This document shows positions 1-7,662 of a stretch of DNA of 64,000 nucleotides, piece after piece. Each line of letters starts with the position of its first letter. The stretch's first letter is position 1. Made by a program: the position numbers and the translations under genes. The stretch comes from Halomarinibacterium sp041392125 (GTDB lineage Bacteria > Bacteroidota > Bacteroidia > Flavobacteriales > Flavobacteriaceae). The notes beneath the pieces are model-generated. The model did no database searches. It was given only the letters and a program-made list of their open reading frames with translations, and was not told the DNA's origin. The DNA is taken from contig JAWKMR010000005.1 of assembly GCA_041392125.1 (NCBI GenBank), forward strand, positions 1-64,000, read 5' to 3'.

Positions 1-361
1 TTATTTTGGAGAGGATACTTTTAGCTCCGGTGGTAGCCAACATAGGCGCATTAATGGCTTCTGTTAAAATAGACCATAAAAGGGTTCCGGAAAGCGCATA
101 TACCGGATAAGGAATTCCTGTGGCACTTAGGCGAACCGTACCGGAATTATTTAAGATAATCCATACAAGTGCCGTGGCTAAGGGAGTTATAAATGCCCAG
201 AAGATTCCAAAATACGACTGTCGGTAAGTGGCTTTTATGTCGCGTATTGCCAATTGTTTCGATAAAAATCGGGAATGATAGATATCTTGTAAACTATCGC
301 GTATTAATTTACCAAAATGTAGGTTATTCTCTTTTTGATAAACTTTTATTTCAGACTTCAT
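1..361 (-). CDS. ABC-2 type polysaccharide exporter permease (3' end outside window)
   Basis: Reading the minus strand from ATG at 361 gives about 120 residues that run off the window edge. An in-frame TAG lies a few codons upstream of 361, so this start is firm. The N-terminal pattern (cytosolic head, then IRDIKATYRQSYFGIFWAF and a hydrophobic segment) is typical of Wzm/TagG-type permeases that export polysaccharide or teichoic-acid-like chains across the inner membrane. It is the last visible gene of the minus-strand polysaccharide cluster. Its ATPase partner would lie to the left of the window. The family call is recognition by eye; the substrate is unknown. Confidence 0.75.
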   Translation of the reverse strand, partial: MKSEIKVYQKENNLHFGKLIRDSLQDIYHSRFLSKQLAIRDIKATYRQSYFGIFWAFITPLATALVWIILNNSGTVRLSATGIPYPVYALSGTLLWSILTEAINAPMLATTGAKSILSKI

Positions 362-490
362 CGGAAAAGATTTCTATTAGCGATTTGGAGATTACTGGGA
401 ACGAATATAGTAATAATTACGCTAAAGAAATTATCCCTAAGAGGGTTACTTTACGATTCCAAGTGTTGCAATTAGGATTAGGGAAAACCC

Positions 491-1477
491 TTAAGCTTTA
501 TTCAAAAACTTTTCCCATGTAATTTTCAATCCATCTTGAACTGAAAATACAGGTTGATATTCCATAAGGTCCGTTGCCTTTGAAATAGCTGCCAACGAAT
601 CCCTTACATCGCCTTTTCGGGGAGGTCCATACAACGCATCTATATTTTTTCCGGAAGTAGTTTTTAAAGAGTTCCAAAGGGTATTTAAACTAATGTGTTC
701 GCCATACGCAATATTAAAAACTTCATTAACAGCTTCCTTTGGGGCAAAAAATGACTTCACATTGGCTTGTACCGCATTTTCCACAAAGGTAAAGTCGCGT
801 GTTTGTTCCCCATCGCCATGAATAGTAGGAGCAACCCCCTCTTTCAAGGCTTTCATAAACAAAGGAATGACCGCAGCATAGGCTCCTTTAGGGCTTTGTT
901 TAGGACCAAATACATTAAAATAGCGTAGCCCGATGGTTTCTATTCCATAGGTTTTGTGAAAAACATCGGCATATAGTTCGTTCACCAATTTGGTAACCGC
1001 ATAGGGAGACAGTGGTTTTCCTATCTCCTCTTCTACTTTAGGCAATGATTTACTATCTCCGTAGGTAGAACTTGAAGCGGCATACACCATACGTCGTACC
1101 GAAGGTGTTTCTTTTTGCGCTACCAGCATATTTAAAAAGCCAGTTACATTGACTTCATTGGAGGTGATGGGGTCATTGATAGATCGTGGCACACTGCCTA
1201 AAGCTGCCTGATGAGAGACGTAATCAATATCACGCATCGCCTTTTTACATGTTTCAAGGTCACGAATATCTCCTTCCATAAACTCGAAGGCGGGGTGGGC
1301 TACAAATTCTGAAAGGTTTTCCATGAACCCTGTTGCCAGATTATCCAACACCCGCACTTTTTTAGCACCAAATGTGAGTAAATATTCCACCAAATTCGCA
1401 CCTATAAAGCCTGCCCCTCCAGTTACAAGGAAGGAGTAATTCGATAATTCTTTGGTATGGTATGGTGTTTTGTACAT
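491..1477 (-). CDS. UDP-N-acetylhexosamine C4-epimerase (WbpP/TviC-like SDR)
   Basis: A 328-residue extended short-chain dehydrogenase. It has the NAD-binding TGGAGFIGANL motif near residue 20, the SSSTYGD segment, and the catalytic YAVTK (YxxxK) near residue 160. Length and the LRYFNVFGPKQ motif fit the UDP-GlcNAc/GalNAc 4-epimerase branch (WbpP, TviC, Gne). Together with the 6-dehydrogenase at 2015-3298 it forms the classic pair that makes UDP-GlcNAcA/GalNAcA for capsule or O-antigen. In this genome the pair is separated by a four-helix-bundle gene and a 21-bp repeat. The exact sugar specificity cannot be read from the sequence. Confidence 0.85.
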   Translation of the reverse strand: MYKTPYHTKELSNYSFLVTGGAGFIGANLVEYLLTFGAKKVRVLDNLATGFMENLSEFVAHPAFEFMEGDIRDLETCKKAMRDIDYVSHQAALGSVPRSINDPITSNEVNVTGFLNMLVAQKETPSVRRMVYAASSSTYGDSKSLPKVEEEIGKPLSPYAVTKLVNELYADVFHKTYGIETIGLRYFNVFGPKQSPKGAYAAVIPLFMKALKEGVAPTIHGDGEQTRDFTFVENAVQANVKSFFAPKEAVNEVFNIAYGEHISLNTLWNSLKTTSGKNIDALYGPPRKGDVRDSLAAISKATDLMEYQPVFSVQDGLKITWEKFLNKA

Positions 1478-1519
1478 TTTAGATTTCGGTTGTCGGTTGT
1501 GGTTATTGGTTATCAGTAT

Positions 1520-1888
1520 TTAGACTCTCCAATTATTTTCAACATACTTAATAAATTTAAAAATCTTAGCTCCTAGGTTATCATACTTTTCGATCAATTC
1601 TTGTGAAGATTCTAAATCGTAAAGTTTGTTAATCATTTCCAATTGTGATATACACTCTAATAATGAGCTATGTGCATAAATCAAAAATCTAATAAAGTCT
1701 TGTTTATATTGCCTTCTTCCATATCCTTCAACAATATTATCTTTAATACTCTGCGACGATCTTCTAACCTGACTTCCTTGCTCATATAACTCATAATTAG
1801 GCAGTTTCAAACTCAATTGATGCACATCAATGGCAAGCTGAAATGCTAAATTATAAATATCTAAGTCTTTATATGATTTCACAATCAA
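1520..1888 (-). CDS. Four-helix-bundle protein (S23 / 23S rRNA intervening-sequence family)
   Basis: A 122-residue protein with the family hallmarks: KDLDIYNLAFQLAIDVHQL at the start, a QVRRSSQSIKDNIVEGYGR core, and RFLIYAHSSLLECISQLE. The family was named from ORFs inside 23S rRNA intervening sequences but is abundant as intergenic single genes in Bacteroidota. Its function is unknown. It sits between the dehydrogenase and epimerase of the sugar pathway, with repeats directly upstream (1902-2014) and related low-complexity sequence downstream (about 1489-1515). That suggests it is an inserted unit and not part of the pathway. A second, divergent family member is at 40666-41013. Confidence 0.85.
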   Translation of the reverse strand: MIVKSYKDLDIYNLAFQLAIDVHQLSLKLPNYELYEQGSQVRRSSQSIKDNIVEGYGRRQYKQDFIRFLIYAHSSLLECISQLEMINKLYDLESSQELIEKYDNLGAKIFKFIKYVENNWRV

Positions 1889-1901
1889 CTTTAATTTTCA
1901 G

Positions 1902-2014
1902 CAGACAACAGGTAACCGACAACAGACAACAGGTAACCGACAACAGACAACAGGTAACCGACAACAGACAACAGGTAACCGACAACAGACAACAGGTAAC
2001 CGACAACAGACAAC
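1902..2014. repeat. 21-bp tandem repeat, five copies plus a partial
   Basis: The unit CAGACAACAGGTAACCGACA+A (21 bp) recurs at 1902, 1923, 1944, 1965 and 1986 with no visible change, followed by a partial copy at 2007. It begins just upstream of the four-helix-bundle gene and ends against the stop codon of the dehydrogenase. A plus-strand ORF covering it reads a seven-residue repeat (RQQVTDN), but this is a by-product of a 21-bp period. Perfect copies imply recent slippage and a probably variable copy number. Confidence 0.95.
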
Positions 2015-3298
2015 TCACAACCTTCCATCTATCAATTCGGTATCCAAAAACGCCTTCACATCAAATATCACACTATTAGATGCGGAAAGTGCTTTTACAT
2101 CCAATGCCTTAAACACTTTATGAGCCACGGCTAAAATAATGGCATCGTATTCATTTATTAAAGCTGATTCCTTTGTTATTAAATTTTTCTCAAATTCATG
2201 CTGCACTTCTTCCGCATGAGCCCAAGGGTCATGGATATCGACATTTAAATTGTATTTTTCCAATTCATTCACCACATCAATCACCTTGCTATTTCGTATA
2301 TCGGGGCAATTTTCTTTGAAGGTAATTCCCAACACTAACACTTTTCCTCCCTTTACTTTGCATTCCTTCTGAATCATCAACTTTACCACTTCATGCGCCA
2401 CATAGCTTCCCATACCATCGTTCATTCGGCGTCCTGCCAAAATAATTTCAGGATTATACCCCTCCTCCATCGCCTTCTGAGCTAAGTAATAGGGATCTAC
2501 TCCTATACAATGCCCACCTACCAAACCGGGAGAAAATTTTAAGAAGTTCCACTTAGTTCCGGCCGCTTCCAATACCGCCTGAGTATCAATTTGCAAAAGG
2601 CGAAATATTTTGGATAATTCATTTACAAAGGCAATGTTAATGTCTCGCTGCGAATTTTCAATCACTTTAGCGGCTTCGGCAACTTTAATGGAAGGAGCTA
2701 AATGCGTTCCTGCGGTAATGACACTAGCATATAAATCATCTACATATTTTGCTGCTTCAGGACTAGAGCCCGAAGTTACTTTCAGAATTTTAGTAACAGT
2801 GTGTTCTTTGTCGCCGGGATTAATGCGCTCGGGAGAGTATCCTGCAAAAAAATCGGTATTAAACGATAATCCTGAAAATTTTGCTAAAATTGGCACGCAA
2901 ATATCTTCAGTAACACCCGGATACACGGTAGATTCATAAATAACTATGTCTCCTTTTTTTAATACGCTCCCAATAGTTTCACTTGCCTTTTCTAAAGGGG
3001 TTAATACGGGTTGGTTATGTTTATTGGTGGGGGTAGGCACCGTAACTATATATACCGTAGCCAAAGCTAGATCTGAGGCATCACAACTTACCTTTAATCC
3101 GTATTCCGGAGCGTTAAGTGCCTCCTGCAATTCCTCATCTGCAACTTCTAAGGTATGGTCTTTCCCTTGTTGTAGTTCAGCGACACGTTTCTCATTAATA
3201 TCAAACCCAATAACACGGTATTTTTTGGCAAAGGCAACCGCTAACGGAAGCCCCACATAGCCAAGACCTATAATTGCAATGGTAGGGTTGTTTTTCAT
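2015..3298 (-). CDS. UDP-N-acetylhexosamine 6-dehydrogenase (WbpO/TviB-like)
   Basis: A 427-residue nucleotide-sugar dehydrogenase. It carries the N-terminal NAD-binding IIGLGYVGLPLAVAFA motif. The central catalytic-cysteine segment is GGHCIGVDPYYLA, near residues 260-275. The C-terminal domain contains LGITFKENCPDIRNSKV. These are the marks of the UDP-GlcNAc/GalNAc/ManNAc 6-dehydrogenases that oxidise C6 to a uronate. It acts in the cytosol, with the epimerase at 491-1477, to supply an acidic aminosugar for the surface polysaccharide. The start follows an A-rich leader. No truncation is visible. TviB/WbpO is more likely than WecC because the WbpP-type epimerase is adjacent. Confidence 0.88.
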   Translation of the reverse strand: MKNNPTIAIIGLGYVGLPLAVAFAKKYRVIGFDINEKRVAELQQGKDHTLEVADEELQEALNAPEYGLKVSCDASDLALATVYIVTVPTPTNKHNQPVLTPLEKASETIGSVLKKGDIVIYESTVYPGVTEDICVPILAKFSGLSFNTDFFAGYSPERINPGDKEHTVTKILKVTSGSSPEAAKYVDDLYASVITAGTHLAPSIKVAEAAKVIENSQRDINIAFVNELSKIFRLLQIDTQAVLEAAGTKWNFLKFSPGLVGGHCIGVDPYYLAQKAMEEGYNPEIILAGRRMNDGMGSYVAHEVVKLMIQKECKVKGGKVLVLGITFKENCPDIRNSKVIDVVNELEKYNLNVDIHDPWAHAEEVQHEFEKNLITKESALINEYDAIILAVAHKVFKALDVKALSASNSVIFDVKAFLDTELIDGRL

Positions 3299-3496
3299 GG
3301 TACTACAATATCATTTTTAAAGCGCAAAGATACATGTAAATAAAGAGAAAGGAAACACTAAATAACTTCCGGATGCCACTAATTAAATTCATATCAATGT
3401 TATTCTGTGCCCGCCTACAAACAGCTAACGTTATTATAAAAGAAACTATTTCAAGAATAAGAGAATAAGTGGATGTTTATTCATAAAAATGCTACT

Positions 3497-3606
3497 ACTC
3501 CGTATTAAAGCCGTATTAAAGTCGTGTTTACTCCGTGTTTAAGTCGTGTTAAAGGCGTCACTACTCCGTGTTTACTTCGTGTTTACTTCGTGTTTAAGTC
3601 AACTTT
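3497..3606. repeat. 11-bp tandem repeat array, ten degenerate copies, in a gene-free gap
   Basis: Cutting 3497-3606 into 11-mers gives ten units sharing a CGTRTT-type core, such as ACTCCGTGTTT, AAGTCGTGTTT and ACTTCGTGTTT; the sixth and tenth units are diverged. The array lies in the 362-bp gap (3299-3660) between the dehydrogenase and the sugar transferase. No gene is visible elsewhere in this gap. The 11-bp period is close to one helical turn, so the common core falls on one face of the DNA. Function unknown. Confidence 0.85.
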
Positions 3607-3660
3607 AAGGATAAAGTCTTTCAAAAATCTAGCTAAAATGAGGCAAAACCCAACCAATCA

Positions 3661-4254
3661 CTAAAGAAAAACAGATTGTAATAGGTATTGTAAATCCTTT
3701 TGAAAAGACCAGTTTTTTATATATTCCTTGTTAATCTGTACTTTATCGGGCCATAGTACAGTATCATTATAATACAGCGGATTGGGTTGTTCTCGTAAAA
3801 TAGCATCTTCATTTTTGTATTTTAACGTAGCCGGGCCCGTAACTCCAGGTCGTACCGAAAGAATAATACGGTCTTCCCCTTGAAGCACATCAGCATAACC
3901 GGTTACATCGGGTCTTGGGCCAACAAAGCTCATATCTCCTTTTAATACATTGAACAACTGGGGAAGCTCATCTAACTTTGTGTTACGCAACCACATCCCA
4001 AAAGGAGTTCCTGCCTCTTGTATTTGAATAATATCCTGATGATTTTTCCCTTTTAGGGTTCGTATTTTATATAGCCGAAAAGAATGTCCTTCCTTACCTA
4101 TACGGGCTTGAGTAAACCATCCCCCTTGCGGGTAATGCACCAATAATGAAACCAGCGAGAATAACAAAATAGGAAGCAAAAGAAGAGGGAGTAAGATAAC
4201 CGAAAAAAGGAAGTCGAATCCTCTTTTTATTATTTTTTGTCTTTGGGATAACAT
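3661..4254 (-). CDS. Initiating polyprenyl-phosphate sugar-1-phosphate transferase (small PglC/WcaJ-C type)
   Basis: A 197-residue monotopic phosphoglycosyltransferase. A hydrophobic N-terminal helix (residues about 12-37) precedes the family motifs: FTQARIGKEGHSFRLYKIRT, then KLDELPQLFNVLKGDMSFVG and PRPD, which include the DE catalytic dyad and the PRP loop. It transfers a sugar-1-phosphate from UDP-sugar to undecaprenyl phosphate, the first membrane step of the polysaccharide repeat unit. It has the minimal length of the single-domain subfamily and lacks the multi-TM N-terminal half of WbaP/WcaJ. It lies 13 bp downstream of the Wzc-like gene on the same strand. Confidence 0.9.
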   Translation of the reverse strand: MLSQRQKIIKRGFDFLFSVILLPLLLLPILLFSLVSLLVHYPQGGWFTQARIGKEGHSFRLYKIRTLKGKNHQDIIQIQEAGTPFGMWLRNTKLDELPQLFNVLKGDMSFVGPRPDVTGYADVLQGEDRIILSVRPGVTGPATLKYKNEDAILREQPNPLYYNDTVLWPDKVQINKEYIKNWSFQKDLQYLLQSVFL

Positions 4255-4267
4255 ATTTGTAATCCTT

Positions 4268-6757
4268 TTAAGATCTTCTTTTGCGGATTAGCTTTTTATA
4301 AAAAGATCGCATTCTACCTAAAAGGGAGGTTTTTTTATCATCATCGTGATATCCCTGCCCATAACCATAGCCATAACCATAGCCATACCCATAACCATAG
4401 CCATAACCATAACCATAACCGTATTTAGCCTTTCCTTCAAAGAAATTAAGTACAAAACTAATATTGGAAACTTCTCCTTTTTTGTATTTATCATTAATTA
4501 AAGCAAGCATCCCCTTTTTGGTATAATTTTGACGAATCATATAAATGGTAGCATCAGCATATTTTAAAAGTTCTAATGAATCTGCTACTAAACCTAAAGG
4601 TGGAGTATCTAAAACAATATAGTCGTACTGCTCTTTAAGGCTTTTTATAAGCTGATCCATTCGCTGGGTCATAAGCAATTCAGAAGGATTAGGAGGAATT
4701 GGACCAGCGGTGATAACATCCAATGTAGGTATTATTGTTTTTTGAATAATTTCCTGCTCATCTGCGTCTTCTATAAGGTAGTTTACAACCCCAATATCAT
4801 TATTAATAAGAAAGTCATCAAAAATTTTGGGCTTACGTAAATCCAGTCCTACCAATATGGTACGTTTTTCACTTAGCGCAAATACCGAAGCAATATTGAT
4901 GGAGCAAAACGTTTTACCCTCACCACTTATAGAAGAGGTAACCAGCACCGTTTTGGCCCCTTTTATGCCTTGTTTTTTATAGATGTATTGCAAACTGGAA
5001 CGAATGGCTCGAAAGGATTCAGAAATAGCCGATTTAGGTTTTTCAATTACGGCCAGATTATTTTCTAATAAACTTTTCCCTATGACTCCTAAAACAGGGA
5101 TGGTGGACAAACGCTCCACTTCTTTGGAATTGTGGATTCGGGTATCAAATGTTACTTTTAAAAAGGCAAACAGAAAAGGGAGCAACAGTCCTAAGATTGA
5201 TGCCATCACGTAATTTAGTCTTGTATTGGGACCTACTTTACCGCCTCCGGTATCCTTGGCAGGATCAATAACTAAGACATCACTTACATTGGCGGCCTTT
5301 ACTAATCCTGCTTCACTTCGCTTAGCTAAAAACAAATTATAAGTACTTTGGCTAAGGTTATATCTCCTTTCTATTTTTAAAAGCTCCTGTTGTTCTTTGG
5401 GTAGTTTTCGTATTTGAAACTCAAAGCTTCCTATATCACTATTTATTCTGGAAAGCTCCTGATTTTTTAACCCTTTTGAAGACTTAATGTTTTCCAAAAG
5501 TACCCCTTTAATTGCATTAATTTGTCTGTCAATATCTTTAAAAATGGGCGCTTCTTCTTTATAGGAATATTGCAACTTGTTTCGTTCTTGGGCTTTGGCT
5601 ACAATTTGAGAAACTCCTAACCCTATACTGCTTTCATTGATCCCGGCAACTGAAGGGGCTGGAACATCACGATAGTCAGAACGACTTATTAAATAGTTTT
5701 CTAACGTATTATAGTAATTGAGTTCCCGCTCGATGGTTTCTTTTTGTAAATCTAAAAGGTTAAGTTTTTCATTGAGTTCTTTCCCTTCATTATCAAGATC
5801 CACAATAGAATTAGTATCCTTAAACTTATTTAATTCATCCTCTACATCCTTAAGTTCATCCGATTTCCGCGCCAAGCTACTATCAATAAATTTTATGGTT
5901 TTAGTAGCAAAAAGATTTTTACGCTCCAGCATATCTTCGCTTAAAACAGCTACTGAAGTATTTAAATAATCTACCAAGCGTGCTTTATTATGCCCCCTTA
6001 TACGCATGTTAAGCACTGAAGATCCTTTAGATTCTGCCTCCACATTAACATTCATAGAACTTCGAACTGCAGCATCGAAGTTGGAAAACATGAGATAGAA
6101 TGGCTCGTATGATTTACCTTTATAATCAGGGTTAGGGATTAACATTCCGCTAAAAAAGGGGAGTGTCACTTTTTCGCCTATTTTGAAATCTTCACTAAAA
6201 TCTTGATTATCAAAATATTGGGTTATTCGTTCTTTTTCAACATTGTAGTATTGTAATTGTTTATTTGAGGATTCTTTGATAGAAAGACTTATCTTAAAAT
6301 TGACAGAATCTTTAAAAACTACCGTAATAGGGACCCCCAACAATTGGGGTTGTGTACTATCTACCACCACTAAAAATGGAGTTTGCTTATAAGCGTCTAT
6401 TCTTTGATATTTTCCATCCTTATAATAGGATAAGTAGTTTTGCAGTCGATCTACTACTTTTTCATTATGAGACCTTGACCGCAAAGTAATAATAGACGTA
6501 TTTACCTTATCTGTGGTTCCTCCCCAATTAAACGTAAGACTTGTATTTGTTGTAAAAAAAGGATTTTGATCATCCTTAATAGAAATCATATTGCTTATTT
6601 CATACACAGGCAACTTTCGCACATTGATGTAATAAGCAATAGAAAAACTTATCGCTAACGTAATTAGAAATAAAGGCCAGTAACTTATCAACTTTATTAA
6701 AAAGCCTCTAAAGTCGAAAATGGACTGTATGTCTTTTACTTCAAATTCTTCGTTCAT
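4268..6757 (-). CDS. Polysaccharide copolymerase / tyrosine autokinase (Wzc-like)
   Basis: An 829-residue inner-membrane protein. It has an N-terminal TM helix near residues 30-48, a long periplasmic part with a coiled coil (about 290-480), a second TM near 515-535, then a cytosolic BY-kinase. Walker A is SGEGKT near residue 610; Walker B is YIVLDTPP. The Walker A' segment reads LVGLDLRKPK, so the first Asp of the usual DxD is Gly. The C-terminal tyrosine cluster is eleven consecutive YG dipeptides plus QGY (twelve Tyr in all), followed by a basic tail. It controls chain length and export with the Wza-like protein; the two genes overlap in a TAATG junction at 6757. Confidence 0.92.
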   Translation of the reverse strand: MNEEFEVKDIQSIFDFRGFLIKLISYWPLFLITLAISFSIAYYINVRKLPVYEISNMISIKDDQNPFFTTNTSLTFNWGGTTDKVNTSIITLRSRSHNEKVVDRLQNYLSYYKDGKYQRIDAYKQTPFLVVVDSTQPQLLGVPITVVFKDSVNFKISLSIKESSNKQLQYYNVEKERITQYFDNQDFSEDFKIGEKVTLPFFSGMLIPNPDYKGKSYEPFYLMFSNFDAAVRSSMNVNVEAESKGSSVLNMRIRGHNKARLVDYLNTSVAVLSEDMLERKNLFATKTIKFIDSSLARKSDELKDVEDELNKFKDTNSIVDLDNEGKELNEKLNLLDLQKETIERELNYYNTLENYLISRSDYRDVPAPSVAGINESSIGLGVSQIVAKAQERNKLQYSYKEEAPIFKDIDRQINAIKGVLLENIKSSKGLKNQELSRINSDIGSFEFQIRKLPKEQQELLKIERRYNLSQSTYNLFLAKRSEAGLVKAANVSDVLVIDPAKDTGGGKVGPNTRLNYVMASILGLLLPFLFAFLKVTFDTRIHNSKEVERLSTIPVLGVIGKSLLENNLAVIEKPKSAISESFRAIRSSLQYIYKKQGIKGAKTVLVTSSISGEGKTFCSINIASVFALSEKRTILVGLDLRKPKIFDDFLINNDIGVVNYLIEDADEQEIIQKTIIPTLDVITAGPIPPNPSELLMTQRMDQLIKSLKEQYDYIVLDTPPLGLVADSLELLKYADATIYMIRQNYTKKGMLALINDKYKKGEVSNISFVLNFFEGKAKYGYGYGYGYGYGYGYGYGYGYGQGYHDDDKKTSLLGRMRSFYKKLIRKRRS

Positions 6758-7557
6758 TATAGTCTTGTAAAGAGTAATATGGCAGTTGTAAGGGCAGTCA
6801 CAATACTTAATATAGTGGTAAAAGATTGTAATCCTGTAGTTCCTGTTCCAATAGATTTTTGTGGTAACGGATTTATCAAAATCAAATCATTAGGCTGTAT
6901 GTAATAATACGGTGAATTCAAGGCATCAATGGATGTTAAATCTATATGATGTACTTTTTGCCCCAAAGGGTATTGTCGTATAATAACTACATCGGTCTTG
7001 TCGCCCGTAATAGGAATATCGCCACTATTCCCTATCGCTTCCATGATAGTTGCTTGGTCTCTATAAATAATATTGCTACCCGATCTTCCTATTTCACCAT
7101 TAATGGTATATCGAATTCCAGCCAACTTTACGGTTACAAATACATTGGCTTCAGCCTTAAAATAGTCTCTTAAAAGGCGTTCTTCAATATCTTTCCGTAT
7201 TTCTTCTACAGTAAAGCCTAAAACAGGGACTTCACCCAAACTTGGAATTCGTACATTTCCATGAACATCCACCACAAAACCATCGAAATATAGCTTTTCT
7301 TCACGGTTAGCATTTACATTTTCTTCATCTCCTATGGGGTTAAAAATTCCAACGGTTTCTTGATCCAATGCCTTTACCCTAATGCTCAACAAATCATTTA
7401 TTTGTACACGATAGGGTTCTTGTCTTTTTTGAATAGAAATAATACTGTCCTTATATTTAGATTGGTCTTCTTGAAGATAGGTTAACTGCTTTTGAGACAC
7501 ACATGAAGCTAGGCATAAAGCTATGATTCCAAAATATAACAATCGCATCAAGTTCAT
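6757..7557 (-). CDS. Wza-like outer-membrane polysaccharide export lipoprotein
   Basis: The open frame extends to 7752, but the start at 7557 (ATG, then MNLMRLLYFGIIALCLASC) gives a lipoprotein signal with lipobox LASC, and a 266-residue product. The longer reading would overlap the divergent ABC-F gene and add a non-signal leader. After the lipobox comes the poly_export domain (YRVQINDLLSIRVKALDQE), then an SLBB-type region (YTINGEIGRSGSNI) and a C-terminal hydrophobic segment near residues 245-262. It is the first gene of the minus-strand capsule/exopolysaccharide operon. Confidence 0.88.
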   Translation of the reverse strand: MNLMRLLYFGIIALCLASCVSQKQLTYLQEDQSKYKDSIISIQKRQEPYRVQINDLLSIRVKALDQETVGIFNPIGDEENVNANREEKLYFDGFVVDVHGNVRIPSLGEVPVLGFTVEEIRKDIEERLLRDYFKAEANVFVTVKLAGIRYTINGEIGRSGSNIIYRDQATIMEAIGNSGDIPITGDKTDVVIIRQYPLGQKVHHIDLTSIDALNSPYYYIQPNDLILINPLPQKSIGTGTTGLQSFTTILSIVTALTTAILLFTRL

Positions 7558-7662
7558 AGTAAGCTGGGTTGTTAACAACAAATATAACGTAAGCTTGTTA
7601 ATAATAAAATATATTTTACCGTAACTAAACAAAAACCATTTATTTTGCACCAAACCCACGTT

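Noticed and set aside
193..522. Plus-strand ORF at the left edge
   Set aside because: The minus strand here encodes the start of an ABC-2 permease with convincing family sequence; the plus ORF has no recognisable features.
1843..2079. Plus-strand ORF with RQQVTDN heptapeptide repeats
   Set aside because: It is the translation of the 21-bp tandem repeat (a multiple of three) and overlaps real minus-strand genes at both ends.
2610..3260. Plus-strand ORFs inside the dehydrogenase gene
   Set aside because: They are antisense shadows of a well-supported enzyme and show no family motifs.
1902..3606. CRISPR-like appearance of the 21-bp and 11-bp arrays
   Set aside because: Units are contiguous with no spacers, and no cas genes are present.
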